DNA of 64,000 bases from Paraglaciecola sp. L3A3 (GTDB taxonomy: Bacteria; Pseudomonadota; Gammaproteobacteria; Enterobacterales; Alteromonadaceae), in the NCBI RefSeq assembly GCF_009796765.1, contig NZ_CP047023.1, positions 1,719,501 through 1,783,500 of the forward strand. Reading direction: 5' to 3'. The notes beneath the pieces were generated by a model. It saw only the letters and a program-made list of their open reading frames with translations. It was not told the origin of the DNA and ran no database searches. Both the position numbers and the translations under genes were made by a program. Numbering within the stretch: position 1 is the stretch's first letter; each line of letters begins with the position of its first letter. Of the stretch, positions 9,662-19,656 are shown piece after piece.

Positions 9662-10075
9662 TTAATAACAAAAACCTAGTAAACGAATATTATCTGCTTT
9701 CCAAGCAACATTACTAATATCGTACCCTTTGGGGCACAGTTTTTCTTTTGCTAAGCGTTTTTTTAAACCCGCTGCGGCTTTATCTTCCAATTCTAGTTTG
9801 GTTTGTTTATCAGCTTGTAGCAAAAACTTTTGTTTTCTTTCTGGCTCTTGATATTTCTGGCCACGTTTGGTTTGCCTTTCGTATTCTGGTAGTTCACCCA
9901 ATGACTCTTGGGAGGTGTTTTTCCATGATATGCCATAGACAAATTCAGTGACTCCAGTTGGGCTGATTCGGCTATCAAACTTTTCATCTGTCATGATTGG
10001 CGGAGGGGGAGAGAGTGAACAGGATCCGAAAATAATTACGGCAGTTAAACCAATGATAAATCTATGAGTAAACAA
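9662..10075 (-). CDS. small lipoprotein of unknown function
   Basis: 137 residues, probably from TTG 10075, which has AAGG seven bases upstream. The N-terminus MFTHRFIIGLTAVIIFGSC ends in a lipobox-like FGSC, followed by a proline stretch (SPPPPI). This suggests an outer-membrane lipoprotein. The middle is rich in Lys/Gln/Glu (ERKQKFLLQADKQTKLELED). The C-terminal part contains two cysteines (KLCPKGYDI and LLGFCY at the very end) that could form a disulfide. I do not recognise a family. It lies 41 bp upstream of frmA on the same strand and may be cotranscribed with it. Confidence 0.6.
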   Translation of the reverse strand: MFTHRFIIGLTAVIIFGSCSLSPPPPIMTDEKFDSRISPTGVTEFVYGISWKNTSQESLGELPEYERQTKRGQKYQEPERKQKFLLQADKQTKLELEDKAAAGLKKRLAKEKLCPKGYDISNVAWKADNIRLLGFCY

Positions 10076-10264
10076 TTGTCGACCTTAACTATTTAGTATG
10101 GATTGATAGTAAACATCACTAATGGAGATAACAATTAGCAACAGCATTTTAAAACCATAATTTATTAATACAGAATGGTATCATCATGTATTAACAATAC
10201 ACTATCCAAAGTTTAAATTAGTGTACTAGCCTTAAGATATAACAGAGTTGGATTACTGAAAACG

Positions 10265-10876
10265 ATGAAAAAAATTATATTGATAATTATCTGTTGTTTG
10301 TTTTGTGTACCAGCTTTAGCTGTTGATAAGGTTTACACTGTGTTGGTAGTAGGTTATTCAGATGTTGAGGATTCACAGCAAGACACGGATGGAGTGGCTT
10401 ACAAGCTAGGTTTGGGATATCAATTTGATCCTCAGTGGTATGTTGAATTTGGCTATCAACAGTTGATAAATGATAAATTGCTTATCGATAGTTTGCCTAG
10501 TGCCTTACAAGTTGAGCAAGCGAGTCATCGATTGCAAGGTGGCGCGTTATTTTTATCATTTTTAGGTAAAGCAGCAAATAATGTTGGTGAGTTGTTTTAT
10601 CGATTAGGCCTACTTAAAACAGATTTCAAAGGGCAAACAATACATTCTGGCACACATACCTGTGATTTTGGTGAAGCCAGTGTGGTGTCTATCGACTCAT
10701 TTGGCAGCGCCACAATTTGCCAGTATGACAATGACGGTGCAGCAGCTGTGATAGGTTTAGGATTCGATTATTTTGTCAGTGCTAGGGCTATGGTTCGCAC
10801 TGAAGTGGAATATATTAAAGGCCAAGATAACTTGGCTATGAGTGTTTTCTCAGTTGGCCTCAGATATAATTTTTAG
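10265..10876 (+). CDS. outer-membrane beta-barrel protein (OmpA-like barrel fold)
   Basis: 203 residues. A signal peptide (MKKIILIIICCLFCVPALA) is followed by alternating amphipathic strands: VYTVLVVGYSDVED, VAYKLGLGYQFDPQWYVEFGY, LFYRLGLLKTDF and a final ALSVGLRYNF-type strand ending in phenylalanine, the signal for the Bam machinery. Two cysteines (HTCDFG and TICQYD) may form an extracellular loop disulfide. It matches small eight-stranded porin-like or OmpA-barrel proteins. It has no peptidoglycan-binding domain. Role unknown. It is convergent with the amidohydrolase gene downstream. Confidence 0.75.
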   Translation: MKKIILIIICCLFCVPALAVDKVYTVLVVGYSDVEDSQQDTDGVAYKLGLGYQFDPQWYVEFGYQQLINDKLLIDSLPSALQVEQASHRLQGGALFLSFLGKAANNVGELFYRLGLLKTDFKGQTIHSGTHTCDFGEASVVSIDSFGSATICQYDNDGAAAVIGLGFDYFVSARAMVRTEVEYIKGQDNLAMSVFSVGLRYNF

Positions 10877-10914
10877 CAGGTTTGGCTAATTTTATGGATA
10901 TGCCTTGATTGCGT

Positions 10915-11793
10915 TTAATCAGCTAAACGATACCAGTGTTTAGCGTTGTCATAAGTGATTTTCTGCAAACAGTTGGCATCTAGTTTATCGGCTAAGCGTA
11001 AATATATTTGCCATAATTCTGCATAGCTGTGCGTTAATACACAAACGGGGAAGTTACTGGCCAGCATGACCCGCTCAGATCCGAATGTATTGAAGCAATC
11101 TATCAGTATTTTATCTAGCCAATCAATTGTCCAACTAGAATTAAACATCTCCCAGCCTGATAGTTTAATCGCTATATTTTTGCATTCAGCCAGTTTTAAA
11201 ATGTTTTCTTGCCATGCTAGGACATATTCGTTTTGTCCTAGTGTTGGTGGAGTGCCACAGTGATTAATGATGATGTTTAACTGAGGGATAGTGTTTGCCA
11301 ATCTAATGAGTTGATTGATTGTGTTGCTGTCATTCACTTGTAATTGGGCATCAAAACTTAATTGCTGGCTGGCTAATAAAGTCATGTTTTGGGCAGTTTG
11401 GGCGGCACTGAGTATGTCGTAACCTTGTTCATCTAGAATATGGCGAATACCCACCACACTTTTTCGTGTTAAAAGCTGAGTGATGTCTTGCTCAAATGAG
11501 TTGGCGGTGATATCAGCAAAAGCTACACTGCTAAATGGTTTAGTGCAGTGTGCTTCTAACCAATCTATTTCTCGCCAAGGTTGTTGATTATCAAATCCTG
11601 CTTCGATATGGACAAATCCGGCTAACGCTATATGAGCGGGTAATATCAGATCTTTTTCCAAGTAAGTTTGACTGATCTTAGCTTTGTTGGGCCAAAAGGG
11701 TGGGTTTTCTGCTTTTAACCAATGGTAATCCCCATCTTGTAAGGCAAAAAAATGTAGATGAGGATCTATAATTTTATATGTTTTTTGGCTCAT
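10915..11793 (-). CDS. amidohydrolase-family (TIM-barrel) lactonase-like protein
   Basis: 292 residues from ATG 11793; a GTG three codons earlier is also possible. The metal-binding start IIDPHLHFF carries the amidohydrolase H-x-H motif. HIEAG, IIINHCGTPP and the late MLASNFPVC supply the other ligand-bearing loops. It belongs to the COG3618 group of predicted sugar-lactone hydrolases, which includes L-fucono- and L-rhamnono-lactonases. It sits 19 bases after an SDR dehydrogenase stop on the same strand. A sugar dehydrogenase followed by a lactonase is the usual order for oxidative catabolism of L-fucose, L-rhamnose or L-galactose. The exact sugar is inferred, not seen. Confidence 0.75.
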   Translation of the reverse strand: MSQKTYKIIDPHLHFFALQDGDYHWLKAENPPFWPNKAKISQTYLEKDLILPAHIALAGFVHIEAGFDNQQPWREIDWLEAHCTKPFSSVAFADITANSFEQDITQLLTRKSVVGIRHILDEQGYDILSAAQTAQNMTLLASQQLSFDAQLQVNDSNTINQLIRLANTIPQLNIIINHCGTPPTLGQNEYVLAWQENILKLAECKNIAIKLSGWEMFNSSWTIDWLDKILIDCFNTFGSERVMLASNFPVCVLTHSYAELWQIYLRLADKLDANCLQKITYDNAKHWYRLAD

Positions 11794-11812
11794 TGATTGC
11801 ACTCACACTTTA

Positions 11813-12568
11813 TCATTGTGCGGTATAGCCACCGTCAATAACCTGCAAACTACCAGTGATAAATTTAGCATCATCACTGGCCAGAAAATAAGCTAAAGCA
11901 GCCACTTCATCGGCTTGACCTAAGCGACCAATAGGTTGTAAGGCCGCCTCTTCGGCATGTACTTGATTTTTATCTGCGCCAGAGCTAGCAACATATTTGT
12001 CTATGGCTTGATGATAAAGAGGGGTTTCTATAGTACCAGGACAAATTGCATTGGCTCTGATTTGATACTGTGCATAATCTAAGGCCGTAGTTTTGGCCAT
12101 TGACGCCAGAGCAGATTTACTCAAGTTGTAGGCAAATGAATTACGCTTAGCGACCAAAGCTTGTTCTGAGGCCATGTATAAAATCACTCCTTGATTTTGT
12201 TCTTTCATTTTTGGCAATACAGCTTGTGTAGCCGCTATGGCACCTTTTACATTAAGTGAAAATAGGTGGTCAAATTGTGCATCCGTGGTTTCTTCTATTG
12301 TGGCAGACATATGGATGCCTGCATTAGACACTAAAGTATCGATTCTACCGTATTGGTTGATAACTTGTTGAATCAACTGTTTAACGGCCAGACCTTGTGT
12401 CATATCACATTCTAACCAGTGTACGTCTTGGTTTAGTTTAGGGTTTTGACTAATGTCTAAATTTATCACTGCATAACCTTGCTTAATAAATTTCTCACAC
12501 ACTGCTTGGCCTATGCCAAAACTACCGCCTGTTACTAGGCAAACTGGTTTATTTGATGGGTTTGTCAT
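11813..12568 (-). CDS. SDR-family sugar dehydrogenase-like oxidoreductase
   Basis: 251 residues from ATG 12568; the frame is open from a TTG five codons earlier. Classical short-chain dehydrogenase: the nucleotide motif TGGSFGIG, the NAG strand (LVSNAGIHM), catalytic Ser plus YNLSKSALA (Y-x3-K), and the C-terminal GRLGQADEVAALAYFLASD with ITGSLQVIDGGYTAQ. NAD specificity is suggested by an acidic residue at the end of strand 2 (VINLDIS). With the downstream lactonase-like gene it probably oxidises a deoxy- or hexose sugar to its lactone. It is the first gene of this two-gene operon. Confidence 0.8.
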   Translation of the reverse strand: MTNPSNKPVCLVTGGSFGIGQAVCEKFIKQGYAVINLDISQNPKLNQDVHWLECDMTQGLAVKQLIQQVINQYGRIDTLVSNAGIHMSATIEETTDAQFDHLFSLNVKGAIAATQAVLPKMKEQNQGVILYMASEQALVAKRNSFAYNLSKSALASMAKTTALDYAQYQIRANAICPGTIETPLYHQAIDKYVASSGADKNQVHAEEAALQPIGRLGQADEVAALAYFLASDDAKFITGSLQVIDGGYTAQ

Positions 12569-12741
12569 GTCAAATTTAATCAATGGGTTTGCTGTAAGGG
12601 TAAAACATAACTATCACTTGACCAAGGCTTAAATTTTATTACAGTGCGTGCTAAATCCTGTATTATTGTTTTCAGTAAAATGGTGTGGTTTTAATGCCCT
12701 GTACATTAGCTGCCCATTAATATATTGGTTATTTTTATTAA

Positions 12742-14502
12742 GTGAGAAACTGTTTGTCAGCCCCCATCAATCAACTGTTCCGTTCCTTTGTTTTCGTGTG
12801 TTTTTTCTCAGGTTTCAGTGCCTCAACCTTGGCTGCTGAACTAGAAATTTCTGGCGTCGATAACGATAAAGTACTCGAAAATATAGAGGTGCTTGTTGCG
12901 TCTATTGCGCTGCCTAAAGATCGTTCTGATTTTGAAAATTACCAACAAACGGTGACACAAAAAGCAAGTAAAGCTGCCCAAGTGTATGGTTACTACCATT
13001 TACAATTTTATTTTACCCCAGCAAAAACCGTTAAGGATGATTGGCTGCTGAAGATTGATTTAGGTAAGGTGACAAAAATTCGCAACTTGTCGATCAAAAT
13101 AGATGGCCAAGCGTCTGAAGATAAAGCTATGCAGAAGTTACTGAGTTCTTTACCTCTAAAAAGTAATCAAGTTTTAGATCACACTGATTACGAAAACGCT
13201 AAATCCCAGCTACAAAGTTTGGCCTTGTCTCGCGGCTATTTCGATTTTACCTACGTTGAAAGTAGTATTAAGGTTTTTGAAAGTTTGTATGCAGCAGATG
13301 TCACTTTGCACATGACTAGTGGTAATCGTTATAAATTTGGTGAGTTAAAATTTGGTGATGATCAGAGAGCCGAGTCATTAACAAATAGTTTAGTGCCATT
13401 TAAAACTGGCGAGTTTTATCAATCAAGTAAGCTAGGTTTGTTTAATCAGCTGTTAAAACAAACTCAATATTTTAGGAATGTACTGGTGCGCCCTGTAATC
13501 AGTGACGCAGAGGATCTTAACGTACCCATACAAGTGATCTTAACCCATAAACCTAGAGATAATTTTGATGTAGGTGTAGGTGTGTCTTCGGATGAAGGGC
13601 CGAGGTTTACTGGTAAATGGCGTCGACCTTGGGTTAATAGTCATGGTCATTCGGTTGGAGGGGAAGTGTTTGTGTCTGCTCCCGAGCAGTATGCTTCTTT
13701 TGATTACCGAATTCCTTTAGAAGATCCAGTACAAAATTACGCCAGTTTTCAAGTGGGTTATCAAGCACAAAATAATAATGATACCCAAAGTGATAAGTTG
13801 TCTATTGGCGCGACCAGACATTGGGTGTTTGCCGACTCAGATTGGCATCGCTCGGCCTTTGTTAAACTCGAACAAGAAACCTTTTTACAAGGTATAGAGC
13901 CAGAACAAACCATACGTTTAGTCATGCCTGGTTTTACCTTAAGTCGACTTAGAAGCAAAGGTGGCTTAGATGTTCATTGGGGGGATAAACAATCTATCAC
14001 TACAGAATTTGCTGCTGATTCTTTGTTGTCTGATATCAATTTATTTAGGGTAACTGCAACCTCTAAATGGCTAAGAAGTTTTGCGCAACATCGTTTTTTA
14101 CTGCGCTTTCAAGCGGGTGGTATAGCAACCAGTAGTTTTGACCAGGTACCATCTAGCTTACGTTATTTTGCTGGTGGCGATCAAAGTGTACGTGGTTTCG
14201 GTTACGAAACCTTATCTCCCTTTGAGTTCGATGATGAAGGTGAAAGGCGTTTAACCGGTGGTCAATATTTAGCTGTGGCTAGTGTGGAATATTCTTATCC
14301 TGTGGCAGAAAAATGGCGTGCGTCTGTGTTTGTTGATGCAGGTAATGCTTCAGAAAACCTAGCTGAAGATATAGCAACAGGTGTGGGAGTTGGGGCTACT
14401 TGGTTGTCGCCTGTGGGACCCATTCGTATTTATTTGGCTCATGGTGATAGTGATACCGAGTCTAATTGGCGAATTCACTTTTCTATGGGGCCTGCATTAT
14501 GA
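12742..14502 (+). CDS. tamA: autotransporter assembly factor TamA (Omp85 family)
   Basis: 586 residues from GTG 12742. A signal peptide ends near STLAAE (about residue 31). POTRA domains span roughly 35-275 (for example KVTKIRNLSIKIDGQASED). A 16-stranded barrel follows, with the Omp85 motif region SSLRYFAGGDQSVRGFGYE (the R-G-F/Y lid-lock) and a final strand SNWRIHFSMGPAL. TamA works in the outer membrane with TamB to insert autotransporters and move phospholipids. The stop overlaps the tamB start (ATGA), so the two are translationally coupled. Length matches E. coli TamA (577). Confidence 0.92.
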   Translation: MRNCLSAPINQLFRSFVFVCFFSGFSASTLAAELEISGVDNDKVLENIEVLVASIALPKDRSDFENYQQTVTQKASKAAQVYGYYHLQFYFTPAKTVKDDWLLKIDLGKVTKIRNLSIKIDGQASEDKAMQKLLSSLPLKSNQVLDHTDYENAKSQLQSLALSRGYFDFTYVESSIKVFESLYAADVTLHMTSGNRYKFGELKFGDDQRAESLTNSLVPFKTGEFYQSSKLGLFNQLLKQTQYFRNVLVRPVISDAEDLNVPIQVILTHKPRDNFDVGVGVSSDEGPRFTGKWRRPWVNSHGHSVGGEVFVSAPEQYASFDYRIPLEDPVQNYASFQVGYQAQNNNDTQSDKLSIGATRHWVFADSDWHRSAFVKLEQETFLQGIEPEQTIRLVMPGFTLSRLRSKGGLDVHWGDKQSITTEFAADSLLSDINLFRVTATSKWLRSFAQHRFLLRFQAGGIATSSFDQVPSSLRYFAGGDQSVRGFGYETLSPFEFDDEGERRLTGGQYLAVASVEYSYPVAEKWRASVFVDAGNASENLAEDIATGVGVGATWLSPVGPIRIYLAHGDSDTESNWRIHFSMGPAL

Positions 14503-17500
14503 GTACTAAACAAGCACCAGCAGTCGACAAAAAATCAGCTAAACCTTCTATTACCGGTAAAGTTTTTCGTGTTATTGCCTATACCTTCATCAGTCTGTTT
14601 TTGTCTATTTTGTTTTTGCTGTTAACGCCTTGGGGCACACATTTGGCTGTGTCCGTGGCCGATTCGTCAATTGATGAATTAGAAATAGAATATGTCAGTG
14701 GCGGGATATTTTCCGAGTTACATTTATCCTCTGTGACCTGGCAACAGGTGGGTACACAAGCCAAGATTACAGACCTTAAACTTGATATCAGTTTGTCCTG
14801 TTTATTGGTTGCAGAACTCTGTGTTGAATCCATTAGTACTGCCAATATTGAGGCAAAAATATCAATTAGTACTGATACCGCAGAACCAGAACCTAGCTCA
14901 TCTGGTTTACTGACTATGCCTTTGCCAATAAAACTTAAAAACATAGACTTGGGTGAATTGTCGCTTTCACTAAAAGATCAGCTCGATCTAAGCTGGCAAT
15001 CTTTGCAGGGAAAATTAACCTTTTATCAATTGTTAGATTTAGACAAGTTACTGATTGATACATTAGTGGTCACCACTTATGAGCCAAAAGGTACGGTTGT
15101 TGCTGCTAAACCTCAAACAAGTAGCAACAAACCCTTTGATTTTTCGGGTTTAAAATATCAGCCTATTAAGTCTTTACCTATAGATTTACCCCTACACTTT
15201 CAACTAAAACAAGTAGAACTGCCTAATTTAAAATTGAATTTAGCAGGGCAAACGCCTATTGAATTTGATTCAATTTTAGTCAAAGCGTCGGCAGGAGCAA
15301 AAACTGTCTATTTACGCCAGTTGTTAGTTAAACATAAGCAGGGGCAACTAGACGTTAATGGCAAAGTGGGATTAGTGGGGAACTTAGAACACCAATTAAA
15401 TGTGACGGCTGAAGGTGAATTCCTGCCAAATAAAAGTGCACACTTACAGCTCCGCTCTGCTGGCAATATTGACAATATCACTACCGATATTAAATTTTCT
15501 GGACCATTTGAAGTAACTTCACAGCTTAAGGCTCAGTTATCTAGTGAAAAATTGCCATTGAGTTTGAAGGTAAATTGGCAGGATCTGGTATGGCCATTAG
15601 TGGAGACAGAAACAGGGACTGAATTTGAATCAGCCAAGGGAAGTATCGCCTTAACCGGTGATTTATCCAAATTAAGCTTACTGATTGACACTCAATTGGC
15701 AGGAGCAACAATACCTGAGACAGAGTTACATTTATCGGGTTCGGCTAATTTATTTGCGAGCAGTAAACAATTTGATATAAGCCAATTATTACTGCAAACA
15801 TTAGGCGGCAAGATCACTAGCCAAGGACAGCTTGTATTAAACGACAACTTAAGTTGGCAGGGCGCTACTCAGCTTGATTCTATTCAGTTAGCCGGTATCG
15901 CGCCTGATTATCCTGCAGAGTTAAATGGTGAATTGAATTTACAGTTGAGCAATCAACAAGGTGTGTGGCAAGGGGCAATTGATAAATTAGACATAAAAGG
16001 CTCTTGGTTAGGTTATCCCTTAATCGCCATTGGCAAGCTAGATTACCATGAAAAAAATGGGGTCAAGGTTGAACAGTTTTTAGTGGCTAATGGCGATAAT
16101 ACAATTGAAGTCAGTGGCACCTTAGATCAACAGAATAAGCTTGATTTTAGCTTTAATCTTGATGCTCCTAAAATTAGTCAATCCTTACCTGATGTTACCG
16201 GTGCTATTGTCCTAAATGGCAAGGTGAAGGGCTCTGTTGAGCAACCCCAAGTCAGTTATCATATCGATGCTAACCAATTGACCGCTGCGGATATGCAAAT
16301 TAGTAAAGTGGGCGGTGATGGACAGCTATTGTGGGATCAAACTAAACCTGTGGCTTTAGACTTAACCGTTGATAATATTGTGGTGGCTGGCAATAAAGTC
16401 GATAAGGCAAATTTAAAAATTAGTGGTAATGCTGCTAAGCATCAACTGGTGTTATCAGGTTCAGGTGAAGAATTTAATGTTAAAGTGTTATTCGCAGGTA
16501 ACTTAACGGCTTCTGCTTGGCAAGGTAAATGGATTTCTGCAGAAATAAAAACCGCTTATACTGACCTTAGTTTATCTGAACCCTTTGATATTAATGCCGA
16601 TTGGCAGCAACAAAGTTATACAATCTCTCCCCATTGTTGGCAAGAAAGAGCCAGTCAATTATGCATTAAACAAGCTAGTTTTAAACAGCAAAAAGCCCAA
16701 TGGGAATTATCTTTAGCGGATTTTGAATGGGCGACTATCTTACGAAAATTATCCCTAGATATACCCAATATTCAAACCACTAGTTTATTTAATTTACACA
16801 CCAAAGGCAGTTGGGATACTCAGCAGTCTTTGTTGGCCGATGTAGATATGTCATTAACTCCTGCTCCTTGGACAGTTTCAACTGAGAAAAGTGTGACTCT
16901 CGATTTACAGGCTTTTGCTCTTAAAGCAAAAGTCACTGATAAAGTGGTTAGCGGTGATATTCATTTACAAGGCTCTGAAATAGGTGAAATCGGCATTAAT
17001 CTACAAACAGATAGTGCGGTATTACGTAATGATTTATCCAAAGCTATTTCCGGTAAGTTATTACTCAGTGGCTTTAACTTCGCACAATTTAAGCCATTAA
17101 TACCTGAACTGGAAGTTTTACAAGGTGTGATTAAAGGTCAAGCGGATATCAGCGGTACTTTAACTAAACCATTAGTTACAGGTAATTTAGCCCTAGAAAA
17201 TGGGGCGGTAAAAGGCGAGGCCTTGCCTGTTAGTTTAAGTGAAGTGCAGCAAAATATTAGCCTAAATGGTGACAACGCAACCTTCGATGGTAGTTATAAG
17301 TTTGGTAAAGGTTATGGTGAGTTATCAGGCGACATTAGTTGGTTACCTGAGTTAATCGGTAATATAAATATCAAAGGTGAAGCGTTAGAATTGAATTATC
17401 AGGATATGGTCAAAGCTAGGATCAGCCCTAATATTGATTTGGCTTTTTCGCCTCAAGGCGTGGATGTTAAAGGCGAAGTCGTAGTGCCTTATGCTAGAGT

Positions 17501-18356
17501 CAAAATACGCGAGTTGCCACCGGGTTCTGTGTCTCCTTCTGGTGATGTGATCTTGGTTGAACAGCAACAAACCACAGCTGCAAGTCAGCAACAGTTAAAT
17601 CTTAAGTTACTGCTTAAAATTGACCCACAGAAAAAGAATGAAGTGAAATTAGATGCCTATGGTTTAACCAGTGATCTACGAGGTGAGTTGCGGATCACCA
17701 ATGATAGCAAAGGTATGTTAGCCAATGGTGAAGTCAATTTAGTGAATGGCCGTTATCGTGGTAATGGTCAAAATTTGGTGATTAGGGAAGGCGATATTTC
17801 ATTCAATGGCACACTAGACCGGCCGTACTTGAACATAGAAGCAGTACGTGATCCTAAGTTGACTGAAGATGATGTGATTTCTGGTTTACGAGTACAAGGG
17901 CCAGCGTCAAAACCCACAGTTGAGATATTTTCTGAGCCAGAAATGGAACAACAACAAGCTTTGTCTTATATGTTAACCGGCCGAGGAATTGGTGAATCAA
18001 GTGATGATAGCCAAGATACTGTGATCACCAATGCCTTATTGTCTATTGGTTTGGGGCAAAGTGAAAACCTAGTGTCGAAAGTGGGCAATAAGTTAGGCTT
18101 TGAAGATGTGGCTTTAGATACGTCAGGGCAGGGCGATCAAACTCAACTTTCGGTAACTGGCACTATCGCCCCAGGTCTACAACTGAGATATGGGTTAGGA
18201 GTGTTTGATTCTGTATCAGAAGTGGCCATTCGTTATGAGTTGTTGCCGAAATTATATGTAGAAGCTGTCAGTGGACTGAATAACGCGATAGATTTTTATT
18301 ATCAATTTAGTTTTGAAGGTAGCCAAAATGAAAAGATTTTAGCTGATGAAAAATAA
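14499..18356 (+). CDS. tamB: translocation and assembly module protein TamB
   Basis: 1285 residues from ATG 14499 (MSTKQAPAVDKK), which overlaps the tamA stop; an in-frame ATG 11 codons earlier lies inside tamA and is unlikely. A single signal-anchor (VIAYTFISLFLSILFLLL, about residues 24-42) holds it in the inner membrane. The rest is a long periplasmic beta-taco of repeating hydrophobic strands. The C-terminal DUF490/TamB domain is recognisable by GLTSDLRGELRITNDSKG, GNGQNLVIREGDISFNG and DPKLTEDDVISGLRVQGPAS, and ends in a barrel-like strand (NNAIDFYYQFSFEG). It bridges the periplasm to TamA. Length is close to E. coli TamB (1259). Confidence 0.92.
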   Translation: MSTKQAPAVDKKSAKPSITGKVFRVIAYTFISLFLSILFLLLTPWGTHLAVSVADSSIDELEIEYVSGGIFSELHLSSVTWQQVGTQAKITDLKLDISLSCLLVAELCVESISTANIEAKISISTDTAEPEPSSSGLLTMPLPIKLKNIDLGELSLSLKDQLDLSWQSLQGKLTFYQLLDLDKLLIDTLVVTTYEPKGTVVAAKPQTSSNKPFDFSGLKYQPIKSLPIDLPLHFQLKQVELPNLKLNLAGQTPIEFDSILVKASAGAKTVYLRQLLVKHKQGQLDVNGKVGLVGNLEHQLNVTAEGEFLPNKSAHLQLRSAGNIDNITTDIKFSGPFEVTSQLKAQLSSEKLPLSLKVNWQDLVWPLVETETGTEFESAKGSIALTGDLSKLSLLIDTQLAGATIPETELHLSGSANLFASSKQFDISQLLLQTLGGKITSQGQLVLNDNLSWQGATQLDSIQLAGIAPDYPAELNGELNLQLSNQQGVWQGAIDKLDIKGSWLGYPLIAIGKLDYHEKNGVKVEQFLVANGDNTIEVSGTLDQQNKLDFSFNLDAPKISQSLPDVTGAIVLNGKVKGSVEQPQVSYHIDANQLTAADMQISKVGGDGQLLWDQTKPVALDLTVDNIVVAGNKVDKANLKISGNAAKHQLVLSGSGEEFNVKVLFAGNLTASAWQGKWISAEIKTAYTDLSLSEPFDINADWQQQSYTISPHCWQERASQLCIKQASFKQQKAQWELSLADFEWATILRKLSLDIPNIQTTSLFNLHTKGSWDTQQSLLADVDMSLTPAPWTVSTEKSVTLDLQAFALKAKVTDKVVSGDIHLQGSEIGEIGINLQTDSAVLRNDLSKAISGKLLLSGFNFAQFKPLIPELEVLQGVIKGQADISGTLTKPLVTGNLALENGAVKGEALPVSLSEVQQNISLNGDNATFDGSYKFGKGYGELSGDISWLPELIGNINIKGEALELNYQDMVKARISPNIDLAFSPQGVDVKGEVVVPYARVKIRELPPGSVSPSGDVILVEQQQTTAASQQQLNLKLLLKIDPQKKNEVKLDAYGLTSDLRGELRITNDSKGMLANGEVNLVNGRYRGNGQNLVIREGDISFNGTLDRPYLNIEAVRDPKLTEDDVISGLRVQGPASKPTVEIFSEPEMEQQQALSYMLTGRGIGESSDDSQDTVITNALLSIGLGQSENLVSKVGNKLGFEDVALDTSGQGDQTQLSVTGTIAPGLQLRYGLGVFDSVSEVAIRYELLPKLYVEAVSGLNNAIDFYYQFSFEGSQNEKILADEK

Positions 18357-18394
18357 TCTAGATTTGCAAAAATCAGATGTTAAGGGGCAACTAA

Positions 18395-19330
18395 ATGTTT
18401 GAATCATTGGCCTATGCTTTAGCAGTCACCCTGCCTATTAGTATCATTATCTTGCTCGGAATTTTGCTTAAACGGATCGGTTGGATCAATGAAAATTTTG
18501 CCGAAGTAGGCGCTAAGTTAGTATTTAATTTAACCCTGCCATGTTTGTTATTTGTTAATGTATCAAACACCCATTTGTCAGAAAATTTCCCGGTTTTATT
18601 ATTTTTAATAGCCGGTGGTGTGGTGGTCTGTTCTTTTATTGTATTTCATTTTTTTGCCCTCACCATACCCACACAAAATGCCCGTGGCGCTTTTGTGCAA
18701 GGTGTGTGTCGAGGTAATTTAGCCATTGTGGGTTTAGCTTTATCTGTCAGCGCCTTTGGTGAACAATCTTTAGCTTTAGCGTCTATGTATCTAGCTGTTT
18801 TGGTCTTGCCTATTAATATCATGTCTATTTTTACCTTGTATTATCACCAAGCACAAAATCCTTCTTTTAAAAAAGTGGGTTTAAGTGTTGTTTCTAATCC
18901 TTTGGCCATCGCTATTATATTGGCCTTGTTAGTCTCAGCCCTATCAATAAAAATGCCTGATTTGGTAATGGATACAGGTAATTATTTGGCAAGAATGACA
19001 TTACCTTTAGCACTTTTGTGTGTTGGGGCATCGATCCGGTGGCATGAATTTCGGGCATCCAGATTGTTGTATATGGCCATGGCTGGTAAGTTAATTGTAT
19101 TACCCGTAGCTGCAACCCTAGTGGGTTATTTATTTGGCTTTAGAGGTGAACAACTCGGTGTATTGTATATGATGATGGCGGCACCGACAGCCGCGGCAGC
19201 TTATCCTATGGTCAGAAGCATCGGCGGCGATCATCACTTAACCGCAGCGATTATTGCTGGTAGTACTTTGTTGTCTATGTTTACCTCAACCTTTGGTTTG
19301 TTTTTGTTACGTTACTTGGGCTGGGTTTAG
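18395..19330 (+). CDS. AEC-family (auxin efflux carrier-like) transporter
   Basis: 311 residues, very hydrophobic, about ten transmembrane helices in two halves of the bile-acid/auxin-efflux fold. Typical segments are TLPISIIILLGILLKRIGW, GAFVQGVCRGNLAIVGLAL, a central PLAIAIILALLVSALSIK and LPLALLCVGASIRW. The end is MAAPTAAAAYPMVRSIGGD with a last helix. Family members move dicarboxylates or other organic anions; the substrate cannot be told. Start 38 bases after tamB, so it may be in the same transcript, with RBS AAGGGGCAA upstream. Confidence 0.8.
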   Translation: MFESLAYALAVTLPISIIILLGILLKRIGWINENFAEVGAKLVFNLTLPCLLFVNVSNTHLSENFPVLLFLIAGGVVVCSFIVFHFFALTIPTQNARGAFVQGVCRGNLAIVGLALSVSAFGEQSLALASMYLAVLVLPINIMSIFTLYYHQAQNPSFKKVGLSVVSNPLAIAIILALLVSALSIKMPDLVMDTGNYLARMTLPLALLCVGASIRWHEFRASRLLYMAMAGKLIVLPVAATLVGYLFGFRGEQLGVLYMMMAAPTAAAAYPMVRSIGGDHHLTAAIIAGSTLLSMFTSTFGLFLLRYLGWV

Positions 19331-19608
19331 TATGTGCTGCACAATGAGCATGGCTTCGCCACAAAGCATCTGCTTTGCACACAAGGGATAGCTTCGCCAG
19401 TAAAAGCAGAGAGGGGCAGACTTAGCGGCATGAAGTAGTAAAAGTAGTGGGTAGAAGCTAGTAAATAGATTGAAGTATAAGTATAGAATCAGTCGATAGA
19501 GTGGAGATTTATCACCCTCTATCGTCTTTCCCTTTCGTCATTCTGGTAGTATTTTGGCCGGAATATAAAGCACGGCGTTGTGTTTGGGAGTTTTATTGCA
19601 ACAGATTT
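19331..19608. repeat. intergenic region with dispersed repeat pieces
   Basis: No gene. Short direct duplications of the type GCTTCGCCA occur at 19348-19400. The stretch AAGCAGAGAGGGGCAGACTT (from about 19403) recurs nearly unchanged at about 32475 (AAGCAGAGTGGGGCAGACTT). An imperfect palindrome of the form CGTCATTCTGG...GGCCGGAAT (19536-19564) has relatives at 32759-32788 and 40863-40891. The region is thus a member of a repeat family present at least three times in the window. Confidence 0.6.
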
Positions 19609-19636
19609 AATAACCGGTAAAAACCGGTTATTTATC
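19605..19636 (-). terminator. rho-independent terminator of the large PEP-CTERM gene
   Basis: Perfect 10-bp stem AATAACCGGT (19609-19618) / ACCGGTTATT (19623-19632) with an AAAA loop, 20 bases downstream of the PEP-CTERM stop. Confidence 0.75.
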
Positions 19637-19656
19637 TAGATTGATATTATTTAAAA